Positions 18,265 through 26,428 of a stretch of DNA of 64,000 bases are shown here, piece by piece. The position numbers and the translations under genes are program-made. The notes below the pieces were generated by a model. That model searched no databases and had not been told where the DNA came from. It was given only the letters and a program-made list of their open reading frames with translations. Position 1 is the stretch's first letter. Each line of letters begins with the position of its first letter. The stretch is from Pseudomonas viridiflava. GTDB taxonomy: Bacteria; Pseudomonadota; Gammaproteobacteria; Pseudomonadales; Pseudomonadaceae. The stretch lies in assembly GCF_900590885.1 (NCBI RefSeq), contig NZ_UUON01000022.1, positions 124,001 to 188,000 on the forward strand. Direction: 5' to 3'.

Positions 18265-19767
18265 ATGACTATCCCGAAGGCGTCACCGCAGCGGCCAGAA
18301 GATGAGAATCTCGGCGTCGCCGCCAACATGGCTTATGGCCTGCAGCATGTGCTCACCATGTATGGCGGCATCGTCGCGGTACCGTTGATCGTCGGCCAGG
18401 CCGCCGGGTTGTCGCCGGCGGATATCGGCCTGTTGATCGCCGCGTCGTTGTTTGCCGGGGGCTTGGCCACGCTGCTGCAAACCCTTGGCCTGCCGTTCTT
18501 CGGCTGTCAGTTGCCGCTGGTGCAGGGCGTGTCGTTTGCCGGTGTGGCAACCATGGTGGCGATTGTCGGCAGCGACGGCGCTGGCGGGGTGCCGGCGATT
18601 CTTGGGGCGGTGATGGCCGCGTCGTTGATCGGATTACTGATCACGCCGATATTTTCGCGGATTACCAAGTTTTTCCCGCCGTTGGTCACCGGCATCGTAA
18701 TCACCACCATCGGCCTGACCCTGATGCCGGTCGCCGCGCGCTGGGCCATGGGCGGCAATAGCCGCGCGGCGGATTTCGGCAGCATGCCCAATATCGGCCT
18801 GGCGGCGCTGACCCTGGTGCTGGTGCTGCTATTGAGCAAGATCGGCAGCGCGACCATCTCGCGCCTGTCGATCCTGTTGGCGATGGTGATCGGCACCGTG
18901 ATTGCGGTGTTGCTGGGTATGGCCGACTTCTCCGGCGTTGCCCAAGGGCCGATGTTCGGTTTCCCCGCGCCGTTCCATTTCGGCATGCCGACCTTCCATA
19001 TCGCGGCAATCATTTCGATGTGCATCGTGGTGATGGTGACCCTGGTGGAAACCTCGGCGGATATCCTGGCCGTGGGTGAAATCATCGACACCAAGGTCGA
19101 CTCCAAACGCCTGGGCAACGGCCTGCGCGCCGATATGCTGTCGAGCATGTTTGCGCCGATCTTCGGTTCGTTTACCCAAAGCGCGTTTGCCCAGAACGTC
19201 GGCCTGGTGGCGGTCACCGGGGTGAAGAGCCGCTTTGTAGTGGCCACTGGCGGGCTGTTTCTGGTGATCCTCGGCCTGCTGCCCTTCATGGGCCGGGTGA
19301 TTGCCGCAGTGCCGACCTCGGTGCTCGGCGGTGCCGGGATTGTGCTGTTTGGTACCGTGGCCGCCAGTGGCATTCGCACTTTGTCCAAGGTGGATTACCG
19401 CAACAACATGAACTTGATCATCGTCGCCACTTCCATTGGTTTCGGCATGATCCCCATCGCCGCACCAAGCTTCTATGACCAGTTCCCCAGCTGGTTCGCG
19501 ACCATTTTCCACTCGGGCATCAGTTCGTCGGCGATCATGGCGATATTGCTGAACCTGGCGTTCAACCATTTCACCGCGGGTAACTCGGACCAGCAGTCAG
19601 TGTTTGTCGCGGGGACCGAGCGCAGCTTGTGCTTTCGCGATGTGTCGGAGCTGCGGGATGGGGATTACTTCAAGGGCGGCAAGTTGTTTGATGCCGAGGG
19701 CAGGGAGATTCCGTTGGTGGCGGATGTACTGAAAAAAACATCCAAGCCTGAGACCACCGAGGTCTAA
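18265..19767 (+). CDS. NCS2-family purine (xanthine/uric acid type) permease
   Basis: The 500-residue inner-membrane protein has about 14 helices and the NCS2/NAT signature region FTQSAFAQNVGLVAVTGVKSRFV. GLQHVLTMYGGIVAVPLIVG near the N-terminus and the acidic ETSADILAVGE in the transport core fit the xanthine/uric acid branch; the exact base is inferred. ATG 18265 is chosen, as the longer frame begins in the promoter. The stop codon lies inside the start of a REP palindrome. Confidence 0.88.
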   Translation: MTIPKASPQRPEDENLGVAANMAYGLQHVLTMYGGIVAVPLIVGQAAGLSPADIGLLIAASLFAGGLATLLQTLGLPFFGCQLPLVQGVSFAGVATMVAIVGSDGAGGVPAILGAVMAASLIGLLITPIFSRITKFFPPLVTGIVITTIGLTLMPVAARWAMGGNSRAADFGSMPNIGLAALTLVLVLLLSKIGSATISRLSILLAMVIGTVIAVLLGMADFSGVAQGPMFGFPAPFHFGMPTFHIAAIISMCIVVMVTLVETSADILAVGEIIDTKVDSKRLGNGLRADMLSSMFAPIFGSFTQSAFAQNVGLVAVTGVKSRFVVATGGLFLVILGLLPFMGRVIAAVPTSVLGGAGIVLFGTVAASGIRTLSKVDYRNNMNLIIVATSIGFGMIPIAAPSFYDQFPSWFATIFHSGISSSAIMAILLNLAFNHFTAGNSDQQSVFVAGTERSLCFRDVSELRDGDYFKGGKLFDAEGREIPLVADVLKKTSKPETTEV

Positions 19768-19799
19768 ATGTGGGAGGGGGCAAGCCCCCTCCCACATTT
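19766..19799. repeat. Collapsed REPIN, perfect 34-bp palindrome
   Basis: Two 16-bp REP arms are joined by only AA, giving a perfect hairpin immediately at the permease stop codon and before the convergent hydrolase gene. It probably acts as a transcript end or stabiliser for both. Confidence 0.85.
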
Positions 19800-19803
19800 G
19801 AAC

Positions 19804-20736
19804 TCAGCCGGCCTTGAGTTCTTTGTAAGGCACCGAACACACCTCATCCAGAAACTTCACCACAGTCCCCATGCACGCCTGGCGTTCTTCCACATGGGGC
19901 ATGTGGCTGGAGTCTTCAAACAGCGCCCAGCGCACATCGGCGATTTCCTCCAGGAACGGCTTGACCACCAGCGGCGTCGCCTCGTCATGCCGACCGGAAA
20001 TCACCAGGGTCGGCACGTTGATCGCCGACAGACGGCCAATCGATTTCCAGTCCTTCAAGCTGCCGATCACATGGAATTCGGTCGGGCCGCTCATGGCGTG
20101 GTACACGGTCGGGTCCGAATCAACCTGGGCGAAGGTGCGCGCCACTTCTTCCGGCCACGGGTTCACGCGGCACACATGGTGGTCATAGAACACCCGTGAG
20201 GCGGCCAGGTATTCCGGGTCCTGGTAAGTGCCGGCGGCCTCATGCTTGAGCAGGATTTCATGCACGCCTTCGGGCAATAACTTGCGCAGCCGGTTGGCTT
20301 CGCTGACCCAGGTACGCATGCACGTCGGCGAGTTGGCCGGGATGAACGCGCGCAGGCCCTTGGGTTGCAGAATCGCGTGTTCACTGCCGAGCATGCCGCC
20401 CCAGGACTGGCCGAGGATCGCGTAGTTATCGCTGATCTGCAGGTGGTCCAGCAGGTTATCCAGCTCTTTGAGGAACAGCTCGACCGTCCAGAAGGACGGG
20501 CCTTGGTCGGGCAGGTGAGTGGAGCGGCCGTTGCCCAGTTGGTCGTAGTGGATCACTGCGTGGCCGCTGGCGGCGACGTCCTTGAATGCGTCGACATAGT
20601 CGTGGGTGCAACCGGGGCCGCCGTGGATAACCACTAATGGGGTGCGGCCGCTCGAGAGGTCACCGGTCACACGGTACCAGGTCTGGTACTCGCCAAACGC
20701 CGCATACCCTTCGCGGATTTTTTCAATGAATTCCAT
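19804..20736 (-). CDS. pip: Proline iminopeptidase-like hydrolase, pip locus copy 1
   Basis: The 310-residue alpha/beta hydrolase has the oxyanion motif [14 protein letters not shown], the nucleophile elbow GQSWGGML, the acid in SGRHDEATP and the His in DSSHMPH. This is the PIP/tricorn-interacting-factor type that removes N-terminal residues from small peptides or hydrolyses related amides. It lies 94 bp downstream of the LuxR receptor gene on the same strand, and that gap contains a candidate receptor-binding box. In characterised PipR systems, a neighbouring pip gene is the receptor's target. Confidence 0.87.
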   Translation of the reverse strand: MEFIEKIREGYAAFGEYQTWYRVTGDLSSGRTPLVVIHGGPGCTHDYVDAFKDVAASGHAVIHYDQLGNGRSTHLPDQGPSFWTVELFLKELDNLLDHLQISDNYAILGQSWGGMLGSEHAILQPKGLRAFIPANSPTCMRTWVSEANRLRKLLPEGVHEILLKHEAAGTYQDPEYLAASRVFYDHHVCRVNPWPEEVARTFAQVDSDPTVYHAMSGPTEFHVIGSLKDWKSIGRLSAINVPTLVISGRHDEATPLVVKPFLEEIADVRWALFEDSSHMPHVEERQACMGTVVKFLDEVCSVPYKELKAG

Positions 20737-20796
20737 TTCGTACCCTGCTCTGAAAAAAAGGATCAGGGCTACGATAAACCGCGCACGACATTCAGG

Positions 20797-20818
20797 TAAC
20801 TAGCAAAACAGCTAGGTT
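20797..20818 (-). promoter_or_regulatory. Candidate LuxR-binding box upstream of pip copy 1
   Basis: Read toward the pip gene, the site is AACCTAGCTGTTTTGCTAGT followed by TA, with AACCTAGC / GCTAGTT-type arms. It lies 60 bp before the start codon and matches 16 of 22 bases of the element upstream of pip copy 2. Confidence 0.5.
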
Positions 20819-20830
20819 TTTTGCCGAGCG

Positions 20831-21616
20831 TCAGTCTTCGAGCAGCCGGTAATGGGTGGCGCGAACCACCGCCTGCACGCGGTTCCTGGCCCCCAGCTTG
20901 TGCATCGCCGAAGCCAGGTGCAGGGTCACCACCGCCAGCGAGCGGCTCAATTGCGTGGCAATTTCAGCCGCGGTCAGGCCGTCGGCTGCCCATTTGAGGC
21001 ACTCGCGTTCGCGTTTGGTCAGGTGGATATGCGGGTAGGTGCGTAGCTCTTTGCTGAACAACGGGTAGGCCGCTTCCTGCAAGGCGTGGGAAATCAGGCT
21101 GAATTCCGACAAGGTCTTCTGCGCATCCCGCAACACGGAGCTTGCTTTGCCGGTACGCAGGCCCGTCAGCGACGCGAAGCCGCCACGGGGCAAATGCATC
21201 GGCACGCTCACGCCGCAGGTCAGTTGCTGGTCGTGCAGGTAGGACGAAACGGGGGCATGGCACGGGTCGATGATCTTTTGCAGGGCGGTATCGGCCTTGG
21301 CCTCGTAGGACCACACAAACGGTGACACCGTGCTCAGGGCCAGGTGTTGCACCGGATCGATCTGGTAATAGCCTTTGCTGCACCACAACGCGTGCCAGTC
21401 GGGCGGGGTGTTGCGCAATTCCAGCACCGAGGGGGTGATCAATGCACCGTCCTGGTCGATGGGTACCGGGGTGTAGTCATACACCAGTGCATCGAAGCCC
21501 AACTGCTGGGCGAGGATGAAACTGTTGTCCATCTGCTCATCCAGGCTCCTGCCCGGCATCAGACGATTGTTGAAGGCAGTTAGCTTGGCCAGCATCCGTT
21601 CTGCTCCCGAATTCAT
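20831..21616 (-). CDS. pipR: Orphan LuxR-type receptor, PipR-like
   Basis: The 261-residue protein has an N-terminal autoinducer-binding domain and a C-terminal LuxR helix-turn-helix (LTKRERECLKWAADGLTAAEIATQL). No luxI-type synthase is nearby. Aligned with TraR, ligand-pocket Trp57 is kept (W74), Tyr61 is Trp (W78), and Asp70-Pro71 (D87-P88) and Trp85 (W102) are kept. Trp at the Tyr61 site is typical of plant-responsive receptors (OryR, PsoR, PipR) rather than AHL receptors. PipR of Pseudomonas GM79 responds to an ethanolamine derivative; the same pip/ABC transporter context supports that class here. ATG 21616 is chosen over an 11-codon extension. Confidence 0.85.
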   Translation of the reverse strand: MNSGAERMLAKLTAFNNRLMPGRSLDEQMDNSFILAQQLGFDALVYDYTPVPIDQDGALITPSVLELRNTPPDWHALWCSKGYYQIDPVQHLALSTVSPFVWSYEAKADTALQKIIDPCHAPVSSYLHDQQLTCGVSVPMHLPRGGFASLTGLRTGKASSVLRDAQKTLSEFSLISHALQEAAYPLFSKELRTYPHIHLTKRERECLKWAADGLTAAEIATQLSRSLAVVTLHLASAMHKLGARNRVQAVVRATHYRLLED

Positions 21617-21674
21617 TTGAATCTCGACTTGCTGCAAGTAGAATGCCACGCCCCGGCGAAGGACTGCCAGGCCA

Positions 21675-21696
21675 AACCTATAAGAACTGCTAGGTT
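21675..21696 (+). promoter_or_regulatory. Candidate LuxR-binding box in the pipR / pip copy 2 gap
   Basis: AACCTA-N10-TAGGTT is a perfect inverted repeat in the divergent region, 58 bp before pipR and 82 bp before pip copy 2. Its reverse complement starts AACCTAGC-A-GTT, as does the box before pip copy 1. Confidence 0.55.
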
Positions 21697-21778
21697 ATGG
21701 ACGCACGGCATCCTCGGTAGTGTTGGCCTGATAAACGGCCGCTACCTGCCAGGCCGATACAACACAAGGAATGTATGC

Positions 21779-22666
21779 ATGTGGCGTGAAATTGCCCCCG
21801 ACCAGCAGTACAACGTGCAAGTCGACGGCCACAACCTCGTGGTCTACAGCTTTGGCGACGGCGATGAGGTGCTGTTGTGCCTCAACGGCGGGCCCGGCCT
21901 GCCGTGTGACTACTTGCGCGACGCCCATGGCTGGCTCAAAGACCATAACCTGCGAGTGGTTGCATTCGACCAGCTTGGCACTGGCGCTTCTGCCAGACCA
22001 ACCGACGTTTCCTTGTGGGAAATCTCCCGTTATGTCGAAGAAGTCGAAACCGTGCGGCAAACCTTGGGCCTTGGCCGCGTGCATTTGCTTGGGCATTCCT
22101 GGGGAGGCTGGCTGGGCATCGAATACGCCATCCACTATCCCGACGCGCTGAAAAGCCTGATCCTGGAAAACACCGTGGGCGATATTCCACACCTGTCCCA
22201 GGAGCTCGAACGCCTGCGCGGCGCCCTCGGCAGCGAAACCGTGGCCATGATGCAGCGCCACGAAGCCATGGGCACCCTCGACCACCCGCAGTACCAGGCC
22301 GCGATCACCTTGCTCAACTATCGCCACGTGTGCCGCCTGGACGAATGGCCCGAACCGGTCAAACGCTCCCTCGGCGACTGGAACATGGGCCCTTACGAAA
22401 CCATGCAAGGCCCCAATGAATTCCTCTACGTCGGCAACCTCAAGGACTGGAACCGCATCCCCGAGATGGCCGCGTTCAACATGCCGATGCTGATAACCAC
22501 CGGCCAGCACGACGAACTCACCCCCGCCTGCGCCATGCGCATGAAGATGGCGGCCAAACATGCCGAGTTACATGTATTCCCCAACAGCAGCCATATGCCG
22601 TTTTATGAAGAACCCCAGGCGTATTTTCCGGTGCTGCTCGACTTCCTTGCTCGCCACCGAGGCTGA
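21779..22666 (+). CDS. pip: Proline iminopeptidase-like hydrolase, pip locus copy 2
   Basis: The 295-residue alpha/beta hydrolase has LLCLNGGPGLPCDYL, the elbow LGHSWGGWLG, the acid TTGQHDELTP and the His NSSHMPFYEE. It differs clearly from copy 1 (GHSWGG versus GQSWGG), so it is an old paralog rather than a recent duplicate. ATG 21779 has AAGGA eight bases upstream; an open extension to 21617 crosses the candidate box and is rejected. It is the first gene of an operon with the ABC transporter, three bases before the first permease. Confidence 0.87.
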   Translation: MWREIAPDQQYNVQVDGHNLVVYSFGDGDEVLLCLNGGPGLPCDYLRDAHGWLKDHNLRVVAFDQLGTGASARPTDVSLWEISRYVEEVETVRQTLGLGRVHLLGHSWGGWLGIEYAIHYPDALKSLILENTVGDIPHLSQELERLRGALGSETVAMMQRHEAMGTLDHPQYQAAITLLNYRHVCRLDEWPEPVKRSLGDWNMGPYETMQGPNEFLYVGNLKDWNRIPEMAAFNMPMLITTGQHDELTPACAMRMKMAAKHAELHVFPNSSHMPFYEEPQAYFPVLLDFLARHRG

Positions 22667-22669
22667 CGG

Positions 22670-23617
22670 ATGAACCTGGCGCGCTACCGTTTTGTCCTGT
22701 CCCGGCCGCTGCAATTGCTGCCGGTGCTGTTTGGCATCAGCCTGATTACCTTTGTGCTGGTGCGCTCGATCCCCGGCGACCCGGCGCGCGCGCTGCTGGG
22801 CTCACGCAGCACGCCCGACGCCTTGTTGAAAATCCGCGCCCAGTACGGCCTCGACCAGCCGTTGTGGCTGCAATACTTTTACTTCCTGAAAAACCTGCTC
22901 AAGGGCGATCTCGGCCAGTCGCTGCTGTACAAGGTCGATGCCTTGAAGCTGATCGTCACGCGTATCGAGCCGACCCTGGTGCTGGTGCTCGGTAGTGTGG
23001 TGCTGGCGCTGCTGATCGCGGTGCCGCTGGCCACGGTGGCGGCGCGCAATAAAGGCGGCTGGGCGGATAACCTGATCCGCGTGTTCACCACCGTGGGCCT
23101 GGGCATGCCCGCGTTCTGGCTGGGCTTGATGCTGATCCTGTTGCTGAGTGTGCAGTGGGGGCTGTTCCCGGTGTCGGGCTACGGGCGCACCTGGCTGGAC
23201 AAGGCCCATCACATGGTCTTGCCGTGCCTGACCATCGCCCTGGCGCTGTCGGCGGTGCTGGTGCGCAACCTGCGGGCCAGCATGTTGATGGAGTTGCAGG
23301 CTGATCACGTCACCGCTGCCCGGGCGCGCGGGCTGTCGGAAGCGGCCGTGTTCCGACGCCATGTATTGCCCAACTCGCTGGTGCCGGCGGTCAACCTGCT
23401 GGCGGTGAATATCGGCTGGTTGATCAGCGGCACGGTAGTGATCGAAAGCCTGTTCGCCATCCCCGGCATCGGCCAACTGCTGGTGCGCGGCATTTTTACC
23501 CGCGACTACATGGTGGTGCAGGGCGTGGCGATGGTGCTGGCCTGCGCGACGGTGGTGGTCAACTTCCTTGCCGACGTGGCGACCGTGGCCCTCGACCCCA
23601 GGGTGAAGATGCAATGA
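22670..23617 (+). CDS. Peptide-type ABC transporter permease, DppB-like
   Basis: The 315-residue inner-membrane protein has about six helices, the family N-terminus LPVLFGISLITFVLVRSIPGDPARALLG and the ATPase-contact EAA loop ARARGLSEAAVFRRHVLPN. It forms the channel with the next permease. It follows pip copy 2 by three bases and overlaps the next gene by four. In this setting it should import the pip-locus signal or a peptide/amide substrate. Confidence 0.92.
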   Translation: MNLARYRFVLSRPLQLLPVLFGISLITFVLVRSIPGDPARALLGSRSTPDALLKIRAQYGLDQPLWLQYFYFLKNLLKGDLGQSLLYKVDALKLIVTRIEPTLVLVLGSVVLALLIAVPLATVAARNKGGWADNLIRVFTTVGLGMPAFWLGLMLILLLSVQWGLFPVSGYGRTWLDKAHHMVLPCLTIALALSAVLVRNLRASMLMELQADHVTAARARGLSEAAVFRRHVLPNSLVPAVNLLAVNIGWLISGTVVIESLFAIPGIGQLLVRGIFTRDYMVVQGVAMVLACATVVVNFLADVATVALDPRVKMQ

Positions 23618-24471
23618 GCAGCCGCCCGTTGATTGCCCCGTGGCGCTTGCGCCTGCGCTTTGGTTTTCGCAATGGTCGCCTGACTGCCGCGTGGGGTTTG
23701 CTGATATTGCTCATCTGGCTGGCCCTGGCGCTGTTTGCGCCGTGGCTCGCGCCCTATGACCCGATTGCACAGAACACCGATTTCAGCTTGCTCGCCCCGA
23801 GCCTCGCCCATCCATTCGGTACGGATAACTATGGGCGAGACATTCTGTCGAGGGTGATCTGGGGCGCACGGATCGACCTGCAACTGGCCGTGGTCGGGGT
23901 GATTTTCCCGTTCATGATCGGCACCTTTGTCGGCGCGGTGTCCGGCTATATCGGCGGGCGTTTCGACAGCTTCTGCATGCGCGTGATCGACGTGATCCTG
24001 GCGTTCCCGTTCCTGGTGTTGATGCTGGCGATCATGGCCATCCTCGGCCCGGGCCTGAAGAGCTTTTATATCGCCATGGCGCTGGTGGGTTGGGTGTCGT
24101 ACGCGCGGCTGATCCGCTCGCAGATCCTGGTACTCAAGGAAAGCGAATTTGCCCTGGCCGCCAAGAGCCTGGGCTTTGGCCATGGGCGCATTCTGTTTCG
24201 GCATCTGTTGCCCAACGCCATGTTCGGTTCGATTGTGTTTTCCATGTCGGACGCGGTGCTGGTGCTGCTCAACGGCGCCGCCGTGAGCTACCTGGGCCTG
24301 GGCGTGCAACCGCCGACCGCCGAGTGGGGCACGATGGTCGCCGAAGGGCAGGCCTTTATCACCACTGCCTGGTGGATCTGCACCTTCCCGGGCCTGGCCA
24401 TCGTGACCCTGGCCATGGGCTTCAGCCTGTTGGCCGATGGTGTGGCGCAAGTGCTGGGGGATCGCGCATGA
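23614..24471 (+). CDS. Peptide-type ABC transporter permease, DppC-like
   Basis: The 285-residue second permease carries the DppC/OppC N-terminal segment (LFAPWLAPYDPIAQNTDFSLLAPS...HPFGTDNYGRDILSRV) and the EAA loop AAKSLGFGHGRILFRHLLPN. The start ATGA overlaps the stop of the preceding permease, and its own stop overlaps the next ATPase start, implying coupled translation. Confidence 0.92.
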   Translation: MSSRPLIAPWRLRLRFGFRNGRLTAAWGLLILLIWLALALFAPWLAPYDPIAQNTDFSLLAPSLAHPFGTDNYGRDILSRVIWGARIDLQLAVVGVIFPFMIGTFVGAVSGYIGGRFDSFCMRVIDVILAFPFLVLMLAIMAILGPGLKSFYIAMALVGWVSYARLIRSQILVLKESEFALAAKSLGFGHGRILFRHLLPNAMFGSIVFSMSDAVLVLLNGAAVSYLGLGVQPPTAEWGTMVAEGQAFITTAWWICTFPGLAIVTLAMGFSLLADGVAQVLGDRA

Positions 24472-25424
24472 GCCTGCTGCAGGTCCGGGACCTGAGCGTG
24501 ATCGCCAACAACACCGGGCGCGATGTGACCCTGGTGGACCGCGTGTCCTTTGACCTGGCCGAAGGCGAAATCCTCGGCCTAGTCGGCGAGAGCGGTTCGG
24601 GCAAGACCATGGCCTGTCGTGGCCTGATGCGTTTGCTGCCGTCGCCGAGCCTGCGGGTGCAGGGCGGCGCGGTACGCCTGGCCGGAAGGGATCTGTTGCA
24701 ACAGGATGATGCCGGCATGCGGGCGGTGCGTGGCGGGCAACTGGGCATGATCTTCCAGAACCCCAGCAGCCACCTCGACCCCTTGATGCGCATCGGCGAG
24801 CAGATCGCCGAGGGTATCCGCCTGCACCAGGGCGCATCGAAAAAGGACGCGCGCCGCCAGGCCATCGAGGTGCTGCGCCAGGTCGGGATTCCCGACCCCC
24901 AGGCGCGGGTCGACAACTACCCCCACGAGTTTTCCGGCGGCATGCGCCAGCGCGCGATGATCGCCGTGGCCCTGGGCTGCAACCCCAAAGTGCTGATCGC
25001 CGACGAGCCGACCACGGCCCTGGATGTGACCGTGCAGGCGCAAATCCTGCGCCTGCTGCTGGACCTGCGCGACCAGCGCGGCCTGTCGATCATCATGATC
25101 ACCCACGACCTTGGCGTGGTGGCGCAGACCTGCGATTCCATCGCGGTGATGTACGCCGGGCGCCTGTGCGAACACGGCAGCAAATACGAGCTGCTGGCCC
25201 ATCCGCAGCACCCGTATACCGCCGGCCTGATCGACTGCCAGCCGGCCCACAGCAGTGGGCATGCGTTGCTGCGCACCATCCCCGGCCAGCCGCCGTTGCT
25301 CGACGCGCTGCCCGCCGGGTGCCGCTTCAACCCGCGCTGCCCGCAGGTCGGCGCGTTGTGCACCGAGGTGCTGCCCCAGGGCGCGCGCGTCGCCTGTCAT
25401 TATCCTTTGGGAGTGCAGCCATGA
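24468..25424 (+). CDS. Peptide-type ABC transporter ATPase, DppD-like
   Basis: The 318-residue ATPase has Walker A GESGSGKT, signature FSGGMRQRA, Walker [13 protein letters not shown] and the switch His in MITHDLGVV. The C-terminal extension contains the Cys cluster [14 protein letters not shown] that in this subfamily often binds an iron-sulfur cluster. Overlaps of four bases on both sides place it firmly in the operon. Confidence 0.92.
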   Translation: MSLLQVRDLSVIANNTGRDVTLVDRVSFDLAEGEILGLVGESGSGKTMACRGLMRLLPSPSLRVQGGAVRLAGRDLLQQDDAGMRAVRGGQLGMIFQNPSSHLDPLMRIGEQIAEGIRLHQGASKKDARRQAIEVLRQVGIPDPQARVDNYPHEFSGGMRQRAMIAVALGCNPKVLIADEPTTALDVTVQAQILRLLLDLRDQRGLSIIMITHDLGVVAQTCDSIAVMYAGRLCEHGSKYELLAHPQHPYTAGLIDCQPAHSSGHALLRTIPGQPPLLDALPAGCRFNPRCPQVGALCTEVLPQGARVACHYPLGVQP

Positions 25425-26392
25425 GCCTGTTGCAGATCAAGGACCTTGAGGTGAAATTTGCCGCCTCCGGCACCGGCGTGTTCGGTTTGAACAAGCAGTG
25501 GGTGAGGGCGGTGAACGGCGTGTCGCTGAACCTGGCCGCCGGCGAAACCCTGGGCCTGGTCGGTGAGTCCGGCAGCGGCAAAAGCACCCTGGGCCGGGCG
25601 ATTTTGCACCTCAACCCGATCAGCGCCGGGCAGGTGTTGTTCGACGGCATCGACATGGCCCACGGCAGCGCGATCGACATCAGCCGCCTGCGGCATGAAA
25701 CCGCGATGATCTTCCAGGACCCGTACGCCGCGCTGAACCCGCGCCACACCATCGGCGAAACCATCGCCGAGGTGTTGCGCGTGCAGCGTAAAGTCAGCCC
25801 GCAGCAGATCCCCGCGCGGGTCAATGAGCTGCTTGATCTGGTCGGCCTGCGCCCCGAGTTGGCCGGGCGCAAACCCGGTTCCCTCAGCGGCGGCCAGTGC
25901 CAGCGCGTGGGGATCGCTCGGGCGCTGGCGGTGGAGCCGCGCCTGATCATTGCCGACGAATGTGTGGCGGCGCTGGATGTGTCGATTCAGGGCCAGATCA
26001 TCAACCTGCTGCTGGAGCTGCAACAGCGCATGAACCTGGCGATCCTGTTTATCGCCCATGACCTGGCCATCGTGCGGCGCCTGTGCGACCGCGTGGCGGT
26101 GATGTACCTGGGCAAGATCGTCGAAGAAGGCCCGGTGGAAGCGGTGTTTACCGCGCCGCGCCATCCGTATACAGCGGCGCTGATCCAGGCGATTCCCGAG
26201 ATTGATCCGCATCGGCCTTTGCCTACAGAGCCTCTACCCGGTGAACCACCGAGCCCACTGAATTTGCCTACAGGCTGCGCCTTTCACCCGCGTTGCCGAC
26301 ATGCGCGGGCCATGTGTGCCGAGGTGTTGCCGCCGACCCATTTCCTGCACGAGCATCGATACAGTTGCGTGCTTGAAGAACCTTTGCTTTAA
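25421..26392 (+). CDS. Peptide-type ABC transporter ATPase, DppF-like
   Basis: The 323-residue ATPase has Walker A GESGSGKS, signature LSGGQCQRV and switch His FIAHDLAIV. Walker B reads IIADECVAALD, with Cys for the usual Pro after the catalytic Glu, a change I believe recurs in this subfamily and do not regard as inactivating. The C-terminal CAFHPRCRHARAMC cluster matches its partner ATPase. The substrate-binding protein gene follows after 36 bp. Confidence 0.92.
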   Translation: MSLLQIKDLEVKFAASGTGVFGLNKQWVRAVNGVSLNLAAGETLGLVGESGSGKSTLGRAILHLNPISAGQVLFDGIDMAHGSAIDISRLRHETAMIFQDPYAALNPRHTIGETIAEVLRVQRKVSPQQIPARVNELLDLVGLRPELAGRKPGSLSGGQCQRVGIARALAVEPRLIIADECVAALDVSIQGQIINLLLELQQRMNLAILFIAHDLAIVRRLCDRVAVMYLGKIVEEGPVEAVFTAPRHPYTAALIQAIPEIDPHRPLPTEPLPGEPPSPLNLPTGCAFHPRCRHARAMCAEVLPPTHFLHEHRYSCVLEEPLL

Positions 26393-26428
26393 CCCATCCC
26401 CTGCCGTCTATAAACAAGGAGTTATGAC

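Noticed and set aside
21617..21778. N-terminal extension of pip copy 2
   Set aside because: It would cross the divergent promoter and candidate box; the ATG at 21779 has a clear ribosome binding site and the family start.
25970..25985. Walker B with Cys (DECVAALD) as a sign of an inactive ATPase
   Set aside because: The catalytic Glu and all other motifs are intact, and I believe this variant is common in related transporters.
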